Source: WS-2 sp036507005 (GTDB lineage Bacteria; Eisenbacteria; RBG-16-71-46). From it: a stretch of DNA of 64,000 bases. Positions 17,101-25,689 of the stretch are shown here, one piece after another. The notes beneath the pieces were generated by a model, which saw only the letters and a list, made by a program, of their open reading frames with translations, was not told the DNA's origin and did no database searches. The position numbers were made by a program, and so were the translations under genes. Every line of letters starts with the position of its first letter. Within the stretch, counting starts at the first letter, position 1. Location: positions 1-64,000 of the forward strand of contig DASXQT010000021.1 of NCBI GenBank assembly GCA_036507005.1, written 5' to 3'.

Positions 17101-18452
17101 GCCTCGCGGCGCGCGAGGTCGCGGTCGCCCCGCCCGGAGCCCCGGACCCGGTGGTCCGGGGCTTTTCGCTGGAGGTGAGGGCGGGTGAGTGGGTGGCGCT
17201 CTCGGGCGCCAACGGCTGCGGCAAGACCAGCATCGCGCTGGCGCTCGCCGGCTTGTGGCCGCCGGCCGCGGGCGAGATCGCGCTCGCGGGCGAGCCGATC
17301 GCGCGGGCGCGCGAGCGCGGCCGGGTGGCCGCGGTGCTGCAGGAGCCCGCAAGCCAGCTCCTCGAGCCCACGGTGGCGGAGGAGCTGGCGTTCACCGCCC
17401 GCAACCTGGGCCTGCCCGAGGCGGCGATCGCCGAGGAGGTCCGGCGCCGGGTCGCGTGCTTCGGCCTGGAGCCCGACCTCGCCCTCGATCCCCGCACGCT
17501 CTCTGCCGGGCGGCAGCAGCTCGTGCTGATAGCCGCCGCACTGGTCTCGGGGCCCGCCTTCCTGGTTGCCGACGAGGCCGGCGCCCACCTCGATCCCGAG
17601 GCGCGCGAGCGCGTCCTCGGCGAGCTGAGGCGCGAGGTGGAGGGCGGGCTCGGGGTGCTCTGGATCAGTCAGGAACCGGAGGAGATCGCGCGCGCCGACC
17701 GGTCGCTGGTGCTGGGCCCCGCTCCAGGCCCGGGGCTCGCGCGGATGCCGCCGCCCCGCCCGGAGTCGGCCGAGGTCGGGCTCCGGATCCGGGTCGCGGC
17801 GTGGGACGGGACCCCGGGCCCCCACGTCGCCTGCGCTCGACCCCTCGCGATCGACGTTCCGGCGCGCGGCGTCGCGGCCCTGGTCGGGCGCAACGGCTCC
17901 GGCAAGAGCGTGCTGCTCTCCTCCGCCGCCGGGCTGATCTCACCGGCGCAGGTGGTGGTGACCCCGGAGCGGCTCGATCCGCCCCCCATCCTCGCCGCCC
18001 AGTACCCGGAGCTGCAGGCGTTCGAGGAGCGTGTCTCGGGCGAGGTGACCTATGCCGCGGTGTGTCGGGCGGCAGGCCGCGCGGACGCCCTCGAGCGTGC
18101 GGCGAACGCGTTCGGCCGGCTCGGGTTGCCGGGCCGCGCCTTCCTCGGCCGGCGGGCCTTCGACCTGTCGGCGGGGGAGAAGAGACTGGTCCAGGTGGTG
18201 GCCGCGCTCGTGGCCCCGGCTTCCCTGGTCCTGCTCGACGAGCCCACCGCCGGGCTCGACCGGGACCGCCGGTCCGCCTTGGCCGGCCTGGTCATGGAGC
18301 GGGCGGCGGAATCCGCCGTGCTGGTCGCCAGCCAGGATGCCGAGTGGCTCTCATGGGTCGGCGCCCGGGTGCACCCCCTTGGAGAGGCCGGGCTTGCAGC
18401 CCCCAACTCCCGGGCAAAAAATGGATTGACAGAATCCTATCGTCAGGTCTAG
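17097..18452 (+). CDS. Tandem ABC ATPase of ECF/cobalt-nickel transporter type
   Basis: Two ABC ATPase domains fused in one 451-residue chain. Domain 1 has Walker A GANGCGKTS (about residue 39), signature LSAGRQQLVL and Walker B FLVADEAGAHLD. Domain 2 has Walker A GRNGSGKSV, signature LSAGEKRLVQ and Walker B LVLLDEPTAGLD. The layout resembles fused EcfA/CbiO ATPases that power vitamin or Co/Ni uptake. ATGA overlap with larC suggests nickel supply for the pincer cofactor, as with the LarMNQO transporter of lactobacilli. No transmembrane or substrate-binding subunit lies next to it, so this role is inference. Confidence 0.82.
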   Translation: MSLAAREVAVAPPGAPDPVVRGFSLEVRAGEWVALSGANGCGKTSIALALAGLWPPAAGEIALAGEPIARARERGRVAAVLQEPASQLLEPTVAEELAFTARNLGLPEAAIAEEVRRRVACFGLEPDLALDPRTLSAGRQQLVLIAAALVSGPAFLVADEAGAHLDPEARERVLGELRREVEGGLGVLWISQEPEEIARADRSLVLGPAPGPGLARMPPPRPESAEVGLRIRVAAWDGTPGPHVACARPLAIDVPARGVAALVGRNGSGKSVLLSSAAGLISPAQVVVTPERLDPPPILAAQYPELQAFEERVSGEVTYAAVCRAAGRADALERAANAFGRLGLPGRAFLGRRAFDLSAGEKRLVQVVAALVAPASLVLLDEPTAGLDRDRRSALAGLVMERAAESAVLVASQDAEWLSWVGARVHPLGEAGLAAPNSRAKNGLTESYRQV

Positions 18453-18455
18453 CCT
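18426..18455 (+). promoter_or_regulatory. Promoter for the large exported protein
   Basis: TTGACA (18426-18431), 18-bp spacer, TAGCCT (18450-18455), inside and just past the end of the ABC ATPase gene. The only start codon supported downstream is at 18806, which implies a leader of about 345 nt. Confidence 0.65.
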
Positions 18456-18805
18456 TTGTCCCGTGCTGGGGAGCAAGGCGCTTCCGTTTTAAACCCCCAG
18501 AGGCACCTCAAGTTCCGCGGTCGTCGTGGTTCGTGGCTGGCAGCGGCCCCGGGCAACGACGACTCGTCATCGAGTTCATGAGCACACTAGTCTGTGTCGG
18601 ATCCCGCCCAAAATGCCAACGGTCGGGCTCCGGCAGCGGAAAGGGGGGATGAGCACTCTTCGAGTGCAGCCATCAGCCGCCGGATGTCGTGGGCCGTCTG
18701 GCCCGATGATTCCGCCGGCCGATCCGCTACAAGCGACACCTCGCTCGCAATCTCCAGTTGGACGACTTCGCATTGCCCATGCATTGCGACGATGGAGGTA
18801 GTCAA
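18456..18805 (+). other. Long 5' leader of the large exported-protein gene
   Basis: About 350 bp without a supportable gene. Small hairpins can be drawn (CTGGGG with CCCCAG at 18466-18500, and GCACTC with GAGTGC around 18652-18666), but I recognise no known riboswitch family. Several short open frames cross it; none has a good ribosome binding site. GGAGG at 18794-18798 belongs to the downstream gene. Confidence 0.45.
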
Positions 18806-21800
18806 ATGAGAAAGTCGTTCGTCGCGCTGCTCCTCGTTGTTGCCGGAGCAGCGTCCCTGGCGACTCTGGCGTTCGCGGCTGGTGCTGCCGGCGGTGATGA
18901 TTTCCCCGGCAAGCTGATGAACGCCCAGATGGCTCAGGAAATGAGGTCACGTGCCGTGCGCCTCGGAGCGTCTACGCACGTTCCCAACGACACCACCTGG
19001 GTGGGCTACAACCCCGCCTACGCCGGTAGCAACTACTGGTCGGTTGGTGTCGGTCACCGGTTCCCGCCCGGGACCTTCGGGCCCGCCAAGGGCGACATTC
19101 CTGCCAATTCGCCCGACAACACCGGCTACTGGGACTGGGATCACCCGGTGCATGGGGACTCGCTCCAGGGTTGGTGGCCAGTCCACAACCTGTACACCAC
19201 GTTCGCGATCGCAGGCCAGAACGACAAGCTGCGCCCGTGGCACGCGGTGGACATCGGCAACGTGATCTCCTACACGATCAACCAGGGCAACCCGTACCGC
19301 CGTACGTTCGGCGTGTCGAGTGCCTGGCACGTGGACGGGGGAAGGAACGAGAAGGTGCCGAATCCGTCGCCGATCAAGAGCGACGTGAACCCCAAGCCGC
19401 CGCGCTGGACGCCGATCGCGGGCAGCAGCTCCGCGTGGTGCGGCCTGCGTGCGCACGGCGACATCGCGCGCGTGGACGCGCTGACGGGCAATCCGTACAA
19501 CGTCGACGCGTATGAAAACGTGGCGGCGGGCAGCCCGACGATTCCCGTGGCGCCCGGCTTCACGAATCGCCACTTCCCGGGCTATGCGGGACAGTGGGAC
19601 CAGATGCTCTACCACGACGTGAACATCGGGAGCACCACCGAGTACCCGAGTGCCACGCCCGTGTCGCTGTCGTTCAGCTACCGCACCCGCATGTCCACCG
19701 GCAAGGGCACCACCTCGACCCAGCGGACCGGCTGGTTCGACAAGGACCCGCTGGCGGTGGTGGCGGGCAACTTCATCAGCAGCAGCGATGCAGGCAACGC
19801 CGACGCCCCGATCGACTCGTTCATGGTCTACGTGGGCCAGCCCGTGGGTGACAATGCGGGAGACACGTGGACCGGCTCGGACGGCGGTTCGCACCAGGTG
19901 TTCGATCCGGTGCGGCGCTGGTTCGCCGAGCTGATCCGGGCCAACGATCCGGGCGGCTACTTCGAGTTGTTCACGACCTACGGGAACAACCCGGCCCTTC
20001 CCCCGGCGCTCGGCGACAGCAACACGGTCGCGGCGGGCACCGCCACCCGGCCCGACGTGACGTACGGCTCGCTGCGTGCGGCGTGGGGCAACAAGATCCG
20101 CGTCGTGTTCCGCATCAAGACCAACCGCGGGTCGTTCAACCTCCAGTCCCCGTCCGACGACGGTGACGGCTCGCTGGTCGGCGCCTACACGTCGGGTTAC
20201 ATGGGCGCGGCCGAGATCGACGACGTGAGCCTCAACCGGGTGGGTGGCAATCCTCCCGGCTGGACGAGCGGCTTCGAGGCCCAGAGCGACATCAACAACA
20301 GCTCGGCGGTCTCGGCGCTCAATGCGTGGAAGACGTCGAGCAAACCGCCGTCGATCTACCACCACGTGCACGCGCTCACGACCCTGATCTACCAGGACCT
20401 CTGTGGTCCCCCGGGATCGACGCGCCGGATCTGCGACATGGCCGGCAACGTGGTCTCGATGGGCAACCACGACGATGGCGAGCGGAACTCCGGCCCGCCG
20501 AACTCGGCGGAGCAGGAGCACTTCCAGGGCATGTTCTCGCCCTCCATCAACCTGGCCTACAACCCGGGCAGCCCGACGTCCAAGAACAACATGGGGCTGG
20601 ACGCTGATACGGCGGTGCCGACCAGCGACTTCCTCATCGGGTTCAACGTCTACACGGGCTACTTCGACCTGTTCAACCTGGGCTCCGGCTACCAGTTCTA
20701 CTGGCAGTCCTACCCGGCGCAGCAGTCGGACGGCACCCGGATGTGGGGTGAGATCCGGTTCTCGCGGTTCCAGGAATTCAATCCCGACAAGCAGTGCTAC
20801 GACGAGATCTCGGGTGCCAACGAGCAGGGCCAGGTGAAGACCACCAACCCCGGTGGCCAGCCCGACTCGATCCGGATCGGCCTGCGCAAGCTGCAGCAGT
20901 GCTACCGGTTCGGCATCACGGTCAACTGCAACAGCAACCTGGGCGGTTACTTCGACAACGTGTCGGCGGGCTTCGTGGACGGCGCCATTCAGCCGATTTC
21001 CGTGCTGATCTGGGAGCTGTTCAACGACACCTTCCCGGCCAACGAGGACCCGGGCCTGCCTGGCACGGCGGCGTTCGACACGACGACCGCGCTCATCAGG
21101 AGCGGTCTGAATTCGTCGCCGCTGACGGGTGACCTGACCCGGTACGACGTTCCGGAGGACACCCTCGACGTCGAGGCGGCGGGCGACTCGGTGGAGGTGC
21201 AGCTGAAGTTCCGCATCCTCCCCGGTCCCGGCAACTACAGCACCGTCGGCACCCGTTGCAGCGGTCTGCGTGCCGTCGCGACGGACCCGACGAAGATCAC
21301 GCCGAGTGACGGTTCGTTCTGGACGGAGTACATCCTGAACCCGGGCAAGGACAAGCAGTCCTTCCCGACCAGCGGACCGTGCGGCGTCGTTCTGCAGCAC
21401 AACCAGCGGTGGAGCGAGTTCGTGTGGTGCAACGCGCGTTGCGACACCGCCGAGCAGACCGCCCTGTTCCCGATCGCGGCCCGCGGCATCAACACGCCGT
21501 TGCAGGTCGGCACGTACGCCACGATGTACCACGAGAGCGACAAGCATCTCGCGGTGCTGGGAATCCCGCGGCACAAGTGCTTCCTGATCGACACGCTGGG
21601 CACGATCGACTACACGAACATCACCTGCAGCTCGGTTCCTGCGTGGGTGACGGCCAGCGGCATCCCGTACAAGACGGGGTACGACGGCTTCGCCTTCACG
21701 ACCGAGGGCACGAAGATCATCCCGGATGGTCTGCTGACTCCGGGCTCGCACGTCGAGTACTACTTCGAGAAGAAGGAGCTGGGCACTGGCGCCATCGCCC

Positions 21801-23251
21801 TGTGCCCCGACACGAGCCTGGTGTTCCCGCAGAACAGCGAGGGCAGCTTCGACGCCCACCGGTGGCAGGAATTCAGCGTTCTGCCGGACGCGTGGAAGTT
21901 CTCTACGTACAGCGGCCTGGGCAAGGCCTGCATGCTGTTCGTGGACTGGAACGACCGCCGCGGTAACGAGCGAGTCTGGGTGTCGGTTGCAGACTCGATC
22001 GGCGCCACTGCGGTCACCAAGAGAGGCTCCCACAACGGCTGGACCGCTCCCAGCGTGCCGAAGGACGTGGACATCAACGATCCGAAGTGGCACGTGGACA
22101 AGAACGCCCAGCCGGGCACGACGTGGGACATGTACGGAGTCAAGGCGTGCGAGTCGCTCAACTCGTCCTCCGGCTCGATCGGTGCGCGGCATGCGTACCG
22201 CGGGGCCGGCACGCTCCTGACCGACAAGGTGGCCAAGAACGCTCCGACGGATGAGATGCTCGAGGCTTACTACCGAGTCATCATGATCATGTCGGGCGAC
22301 CTCAACTCCACCATCATTGGTCCTTTCGACGACCGCAGCCAGGATGACGCACTGATTCTGCATAACTTCCTCCTGGCCGGGCTCCCGGGGAACCTGAATC
22401 ATCGGGGTCTGATCTTCTCGGGTGACGGTCTCATCGAGGATATGCAGTTCAATTGCGACGTCGGCGGCGTCGGTCAGTGCCAGATGCTGGGTGATGTGGG
22501 CGTGTCGCTGCGTGACGCGTCGTACATCCGGTTCTCGGGCAACAACGAGCCCTGCATCGATCTGATCCCGACCTCGGTGATCACGACCAACGGCGACATC
22601 TACGGTCTTCGCAACACCTGCTTGTTCACTCTCGACGTTCTGAACGCCGAGGCGGCAAGCGGTGGGCAGCCGGCGTCGTACTACGACCCGGTGAATGCGA
22701 ACCCGTTGAACGCGCCGTACATCTCTGGCGTGTTCCACGATGTCGGTGGCGGCGCTCCGGAGAACCAGTGGCAGTCGCTGGTGGACGGCTGGAACGTGTT
22801 CAACCTGAGGAACAAGCAGTGCGATAAGACGTTCGGGCGGTTGGGCTACTACTGGAGCATGCTCACCAACATCTTCGGCAAGATCTGCTCGATCGCCGGC
22901 ACGGGTCCGCAGACCACCGAAGTGCCCAACAACGACAGCGGGAAGCTGTTCGTGGACTTCGCGGGGATTCGCAACAACCCGCTGCGTCAGGGGAATGCGG
23001 TGATCAACCTCACCCTGGCGAAGGCCGATCGGGTGACCGTCAAGATCTACGACGTCAGCGGGCGTCTGGTTCGCACGCTGGCGGACGGTCAGATGTTCCC
23101 GGCGTCCACGCTGCAGAGCCCGGATCGTGCGCTCACCTGGGACGGTCTCGACAACAACGGCCGCCAGGTGACACGTGGTGCCTACTTCGTGAGCGTGAAG
23201 TTCGCGAACAGCAAGTTCGAGAACTCGCGCAAGATGATCGTTCTGAAGTAG
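18806..23251 (+). CDS. Very large exported protein with FlgD-like C-terminal domain
   Basis: ATG at 18806 is set by GGAGG 7 nt upstream. The 1481-residue product has a signal peptide (MRKSFVALLLVVAGAASLATLAFA) and a body of no family I can name. It is rich in Gly, Asn, Asp, Tyr and aromatic patches, with many Cys pairs, as in beta-rich surface proteins. The last 90 or so residues are a FlgD-like Ig/T9SS-type domain (VTVKIYDVSGRLVRTL, ALTWDGLDNNGRQVTRGAYF, KMIVLK end). Its codons are visibly less extreme in third-position GC than those of the neighbours. A dedicated promoter and strong terminator make it monocistronic and probably highly expressed. Function unknown; a surface layer or cell-surface enzyme is possible. 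Confidence 0.8.
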   Translation: MRKSFVALLLVVAGAASLATLAFAAGAAGGDDFPGKLMNAQMAQEMRSRAVRLGASTHVPNDTTWVGYNPAYAGSNYWSVGVGHRFPPGTFGPAKGDIPANSPDNTGYWDWDHPVHGDSLQGWWPVHNLYTTFAIAGQNDKLRPWHAVDIGNVISYTINQGNPYRRTFGVSSAWHVDGGRNEKVPNPSPIKSDVNPKPPRWTPIAGSSSAWCGLRAHGDIARVDALTGNPYNVDAYENVAAGSPTIPVAPGFTNRHFPGYAGQWDQMLYHDVNIGSTTEYPSATPVSLSFSYRTRMSTGKGTTSTQRTGWFDKDPLAVVAGNFISSSDAGNADAPIDSFMVYVGQPVGDNAGDTWTGSDGGSHQVFDPVRRWFAELIRANDPGGYFELFTTYGNNPALPPALGDSNTVAAGTATRPDVTYGSLRAAWGNKIRVVFRIKTNRGSFNLQSPSDDGDGSLVGAYTSGYMGAAEIDDVSLNRVGGNPPGWTSGFEAQSDINNSSAVSALNAWKTSSKPPSIYHHVHALTTLIYQDLCGPPGSTRRICDMAGNVVSMGNHDDGERNSGPPNSAEQEHFQGMFSPSINLAYNPGSPTSKNNMGLDADTAVPTSDFLIGFNVYTGYFDLFNLGSGYQFYWQSYPAQQSDGTRMWGEIRFSRFQEFNPDKQCYDEISGANEQGQVKTTNPGGQPDSIRIGLRKLQQCYRFGITVNCNSNLGGYFDNVSAGFVDGAIQPISVLIWELFNDTFPANEDPGLPGTAAFDTTTALIRSGLNSSPLTGDLTRYDVPEDTLDVEAAGDSVEVQLKFRILPGPGNYSTVGTRCSGLRAVATDPTKITPSDGSFWTEYILNPGKDKQSFPTSGPCGVVLQHNQRWSEFVWCNARCDTAEQTALFPIAARGINTPLQVGTYATMYHESDKHLAVLGIPRHKCFLIDTLGTIDYTNITCSSVPAWVTASGIPYKTGYDGFAFTTEGTKIIPDGLLTPGSHVEYYFEKKELGTGAIALCPDTSLVFPQNSEGSFDAHRWQEFSVLPDAWKFSTYSGLGKACMLFVDWNDRRGNERVWVSVADSIGATAVTKRGSHNGWTAPSVPKDVDINDPKWHVDKNAQPGTTWDMYGVKACESLNSSSGSIGARHAYRGAGTLLTDKVAKNAPTDEMLEAYYRVIMIMSGDLNSTIIGPFDDRSQDDALILHNFLLAGLPGNLNHRGLIFSGDGLIEDMQFNCDVGGVGQCQMLGDVGVSLRDASYIRFSGNNEPCIDLIPTSVITTNGDIYGLRNTCLFTLDVLNAEAASGGQPASYYDPVNANPLNAPYISGVFHDVGGGAPENQWQSLVDGWNVFNLRNKQCDKTFGRLGYYWSMLTNIFGKICSIAGTGPQTTEVPNNDSGKLFVDFAGIRNNPLRQGNAVINLTLAKADRVTVKIYDVSGRLVRTLADGQMFPASTLQSPDRALTWDGLDNNGRQVTRGAYFVSVKFANSKFENSRKMIVLK

Positions 23252-23270
23252 TCGCTGCGCGGCAGTCATG

Positions 23271-23307
23271 CGGCGGGCGGGGCCTCGGCCCCGCCCGCCG
23301 TCTTTTT
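23271..23307 (+). terminator. Strong intrinsic terminator
   Basis: A perfect 13-bp GC stem (23271-23283 with 23288-23300), loop CTCG, followed by TCTTTTT. It lies 20 bp after the stop of the large exported protein. Confidence 0.92.
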
Positions 23308-23407
23308 GGCTCCCTCCCGGGATGGAGGATTCCACGGAGCTCCGTGGGAGGCGCCGGCGCCTCGGGGGGCAGAGGCCGGCTGGGGGTCGTCCCGGGTGTT
23401 TTGGGGC

Positions 23408-23437
23408 TTGACGGTGGGGCTCTTCCGTTGCTAGTTT
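23408..23437 (+). promoter_or_regulatory. Promoter of the exported-protein gene series
   Basis: TTGACG (23408-23413), 18-bp spacer, TAGTTT (23432-23437). The first ATG downstream with homology support is at 23482, giving a leader near 38 nt. Confidence 0.6.
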
Positions 23438-23481
23438 TGCGGTACTTCCCTAGACAAGACTGGGCGTGCCGGGGGGCGTTG

Positions 23482-25689
23482 ATGCGCTTTCGTGCGGGGC
23501 TCATTCTTTTCTTTTTTGCGCTGTTGCTGGGGGTCGGGTGCCGTAAGCCGCTGACCCCGAACGTCGACCGGAACAGGCCGCCCGAAACCTGGATTACCGC
23601 GGCCCCCCAGGACACGATCACCACGCGGGATCCGGACTCCCGAGCGCCGATTCCCCCCATTCCCGGCACCATCCCATTCCGACATCACCTCTACTGGGCC
23701 GGCTCGGACGATGACGGCGCCGTGGCCGGGTTCTACTGGGCGGTGGTCGAGACCGTGGGAGCGGCCGGCGACGAGCTGATGCCGCCTCTTCCCGGGCCCA
23801 AGCCACGCGACTACCGCTATACCGCGAAGCGGGACAGCGTGTTCATATTCAACGTATTCGAGGGCTCGAACAACCGGCAGCACGCGTTCTACATCTACGC
23901 GGTGGACAACCAGGGGAAGGCCGATCCCACCCCCGCCCGCGTGATCTTCAACTCGCTCGACCGCTTCCCGCCGATTCCCATCATCCTCCAGGACTCCACC
24001 TACGCGACGGGGTTCGTCTTTCATCAGGACAACGTCGGGGATGGCCTGAATCCGGTTCCGGCGCCGATCGAGACCACGGTCGCGCTGCGGGACACCTTCA
24101 GCCGCGGCACGACGCCGCGGGACGTCGTGCCGGTCGGCAGCCTCGTCAACATCGAGTGGACGTCGGCGATCGCGATCGCTGACAACCCGGCCGTGGCCTA
24201 CAAGTACAAGATCGGCGAGGGGGAGGAAGTCGACTTCGTCGAGGTCCCTGCGAGCATCACGGGAACCCAGTACAACACCACCGACCGCAATCGCATCGGA
24301 GCGGGCGTCAAGATCTTCACCCTGCGGGCGATCGACCAGGCCGGCGGCGCCCGCACGTCGCCCGAGACCACGAGGCGCTTCTACATGAACCTGGCCCCGG
24401 ACACGTGGTTCGCGGGACCGGACTCGGTGCCGGCGACCAACACGTCGTTCTATACGGTCGGGACGAAACCCTTCAGCGGCACCCGGGAACGCTACAAGCA
24501 GCTCACCGCGTGGCCCACGGCGACCTCCGGGACCGAGTTCCCGGGCAGCCTGCTGAGCCCGGATTCGGTGCAGGTCATGCCGGCATGGCGAGGCCGCGAC
24601 CCGAGTCGCGGGCCGAGCCGGCCCAACAAGACGTTCTTCGAGCTCTTCACCGAGACCGTGCCCAGCACCGGCCAGCGTCTGCACCGGATCTACGTTCACG
24701 GGGAAGGCGACACGGTGCACCTGAACTCGTACGTGCTGTTCCACGCGGGCGGCTTCGATGCCGACTCGCCCTACCGGCTCCGGACGCTGATCCCCTATCC
24801 TCCCCTCCCGATCGGGACGACACCGGTGCTCAGGACCAGCGATCGCGCGAACGGCTCGCCGATCGGGTTCCACTTCCGGATCCCGGTGTTCCTCGACTCG
24901 ATCGGGCCGGTGAGCACCTACCCCGAGAGCCACCTGTTTCCGCTCACGGACCCGAATCAGATTGCCGAACCCCATATCGGAGCCTACCAGGCGATGCAGC
25001 TCTCGGGCCGGGCCTACTGCGTCATGCGCTCCGAGGACGGCAGCGGGGACAAGGACAACCGGATCCTCGACCCGGTGACCTTCGTGGACTCGCTCGAGAA
25101 GAACCTGATCAAGCCTGGGATGCCGCGCTACCAGCTCAGGGACAAGGTGATTACGTTCTACGTCAACCGCGCGCCGTACTTGCTGAGGGGTCCTACGTTC
25201 CAGCCCCGCGACGGGCAACAGATCTTCCAGCGCGCACTCCCGCTGAGGCTCGATCTGGTCGCCGACGACGATCCCTTCGATCCCTACGGCGCCGAGCGCA
25301 CGGCGGGCGGGACGCCCAACGGGCAGACCCCGCCGACCATGATCCGCTACAGCGTGCTGCTGCGCGGCAAGCTCAGGGGGTCGGATCCGCCGCGGGACAC
25401 CCTCTACACCCCCCTCGAGCTGCGGCGGATCGCGGCGAGCACATGGGTCCAATGGAGCAACCGGACCCTCACCGTGCCCGACTACATCGAGGGCCCGGAC
25501 GTGGCGGTGGAGATCGAGGTCTGCGACTGCAAGGACTGCGAGGACAGGCCCGGCCAGGGACGCTGCCGCAGGTATCCACCCATTCATGTCACCCTGGTCG
25601 GGGGAACGCCCTCCTCGGCCGTGGGAGCTCAGGTTTCTTCGGAAGCACCGGGGTCGTCTCGAGAAGCGAGCAGGAGCAGGACGCCATGA
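23482..25689 (+). CDS. Lipoprotein with Ig-like repeats (paralogue 1)
   Basis: A 735-residue protein with a lipoprotein signal (hydrophobic LILFFFALLLGVGC, lipidated Cys20). After it comes an extracytoplasmic body of beta-sandwich style: WAGSDDDGAVAGFYWAVVET and FYIYAVDNQGKADPTPA look like fibronectin- or Ig-type strands, and similar units recur (KYKIGEGEEVDF, FTLRAIDQAGG). The N-terminal 150 residues are clearly related to the next gene product. The function is not recognised. The stop overlaps the start of the next gene by ATGA. Confidence 0.75.
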   Translation: MRFRAGLILFFFALLLGVGCRKPLTPNVDRNRPPETWITAAPQDTITTRDPDSRAPIPPIPGTIPFRHHLYWAGSDDDGAVAGFYWAVVETVGAAGDELMPPLPGPKPRDYRYTAKRDSVFIFNVFEGSNNRQHAFYIYAVDNQGKADPTPARVIFNSLDRFPPIPIILQDSTYATGFVFHQDNVGDGLNPVPAPIETTVALRDTFSRGTTPRDVVPVGSLVNIEWTSAIAIADNPAVAYKYKIGEGEEVDFVEVPASITGTQYNTTDRNRIGAGVKIFTLRAIDQAGGARTSPETTRRFYMNLAPDTWFAGPDSVPATNTSFYTVGTKPFSGTRERYKQLTAWPTATSGTEFPGSLLSPDSVQVMPAWRGRDPSRGPSRPNKTFFELFTETVPSTGQRLHRIYVHGEGDTVHLNSYVLFHAGGFDADSPYRLRTLIPYPPLPIGTTPVLRTSDRANGSPIGFHFRIPVFLDSIGPVSTYPESHLFPLTDPNQIAEPHIGAYQAMQLSGRAYCVMRSEDGSGDKDNRILDPVTFVDSLEKNLIKPGMPRYQLRDKVITFYVNRAPYLLRGPTFQPRDGQQIFQRALPLRLDLVADDDPFDPYGAERTAGGTPNGQTPPTMIRYSVLLRGKLRGSDPPRDTLYTPLELRRIAASTWVQWSNRTLTVPDYIEGPDVAVEIEVCDCKDCEDRPGQGRCRRYPPIHVTLVGGTPSSAVGAQVSSEAPGSSREASRSRTP

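Noticed and set aside
18456..18805. Riboswitch (cyclic-di-GMP or other) in the long leader
   Set aside because: The conserved cores I know are not present; only small generic hairpins can be drawn.
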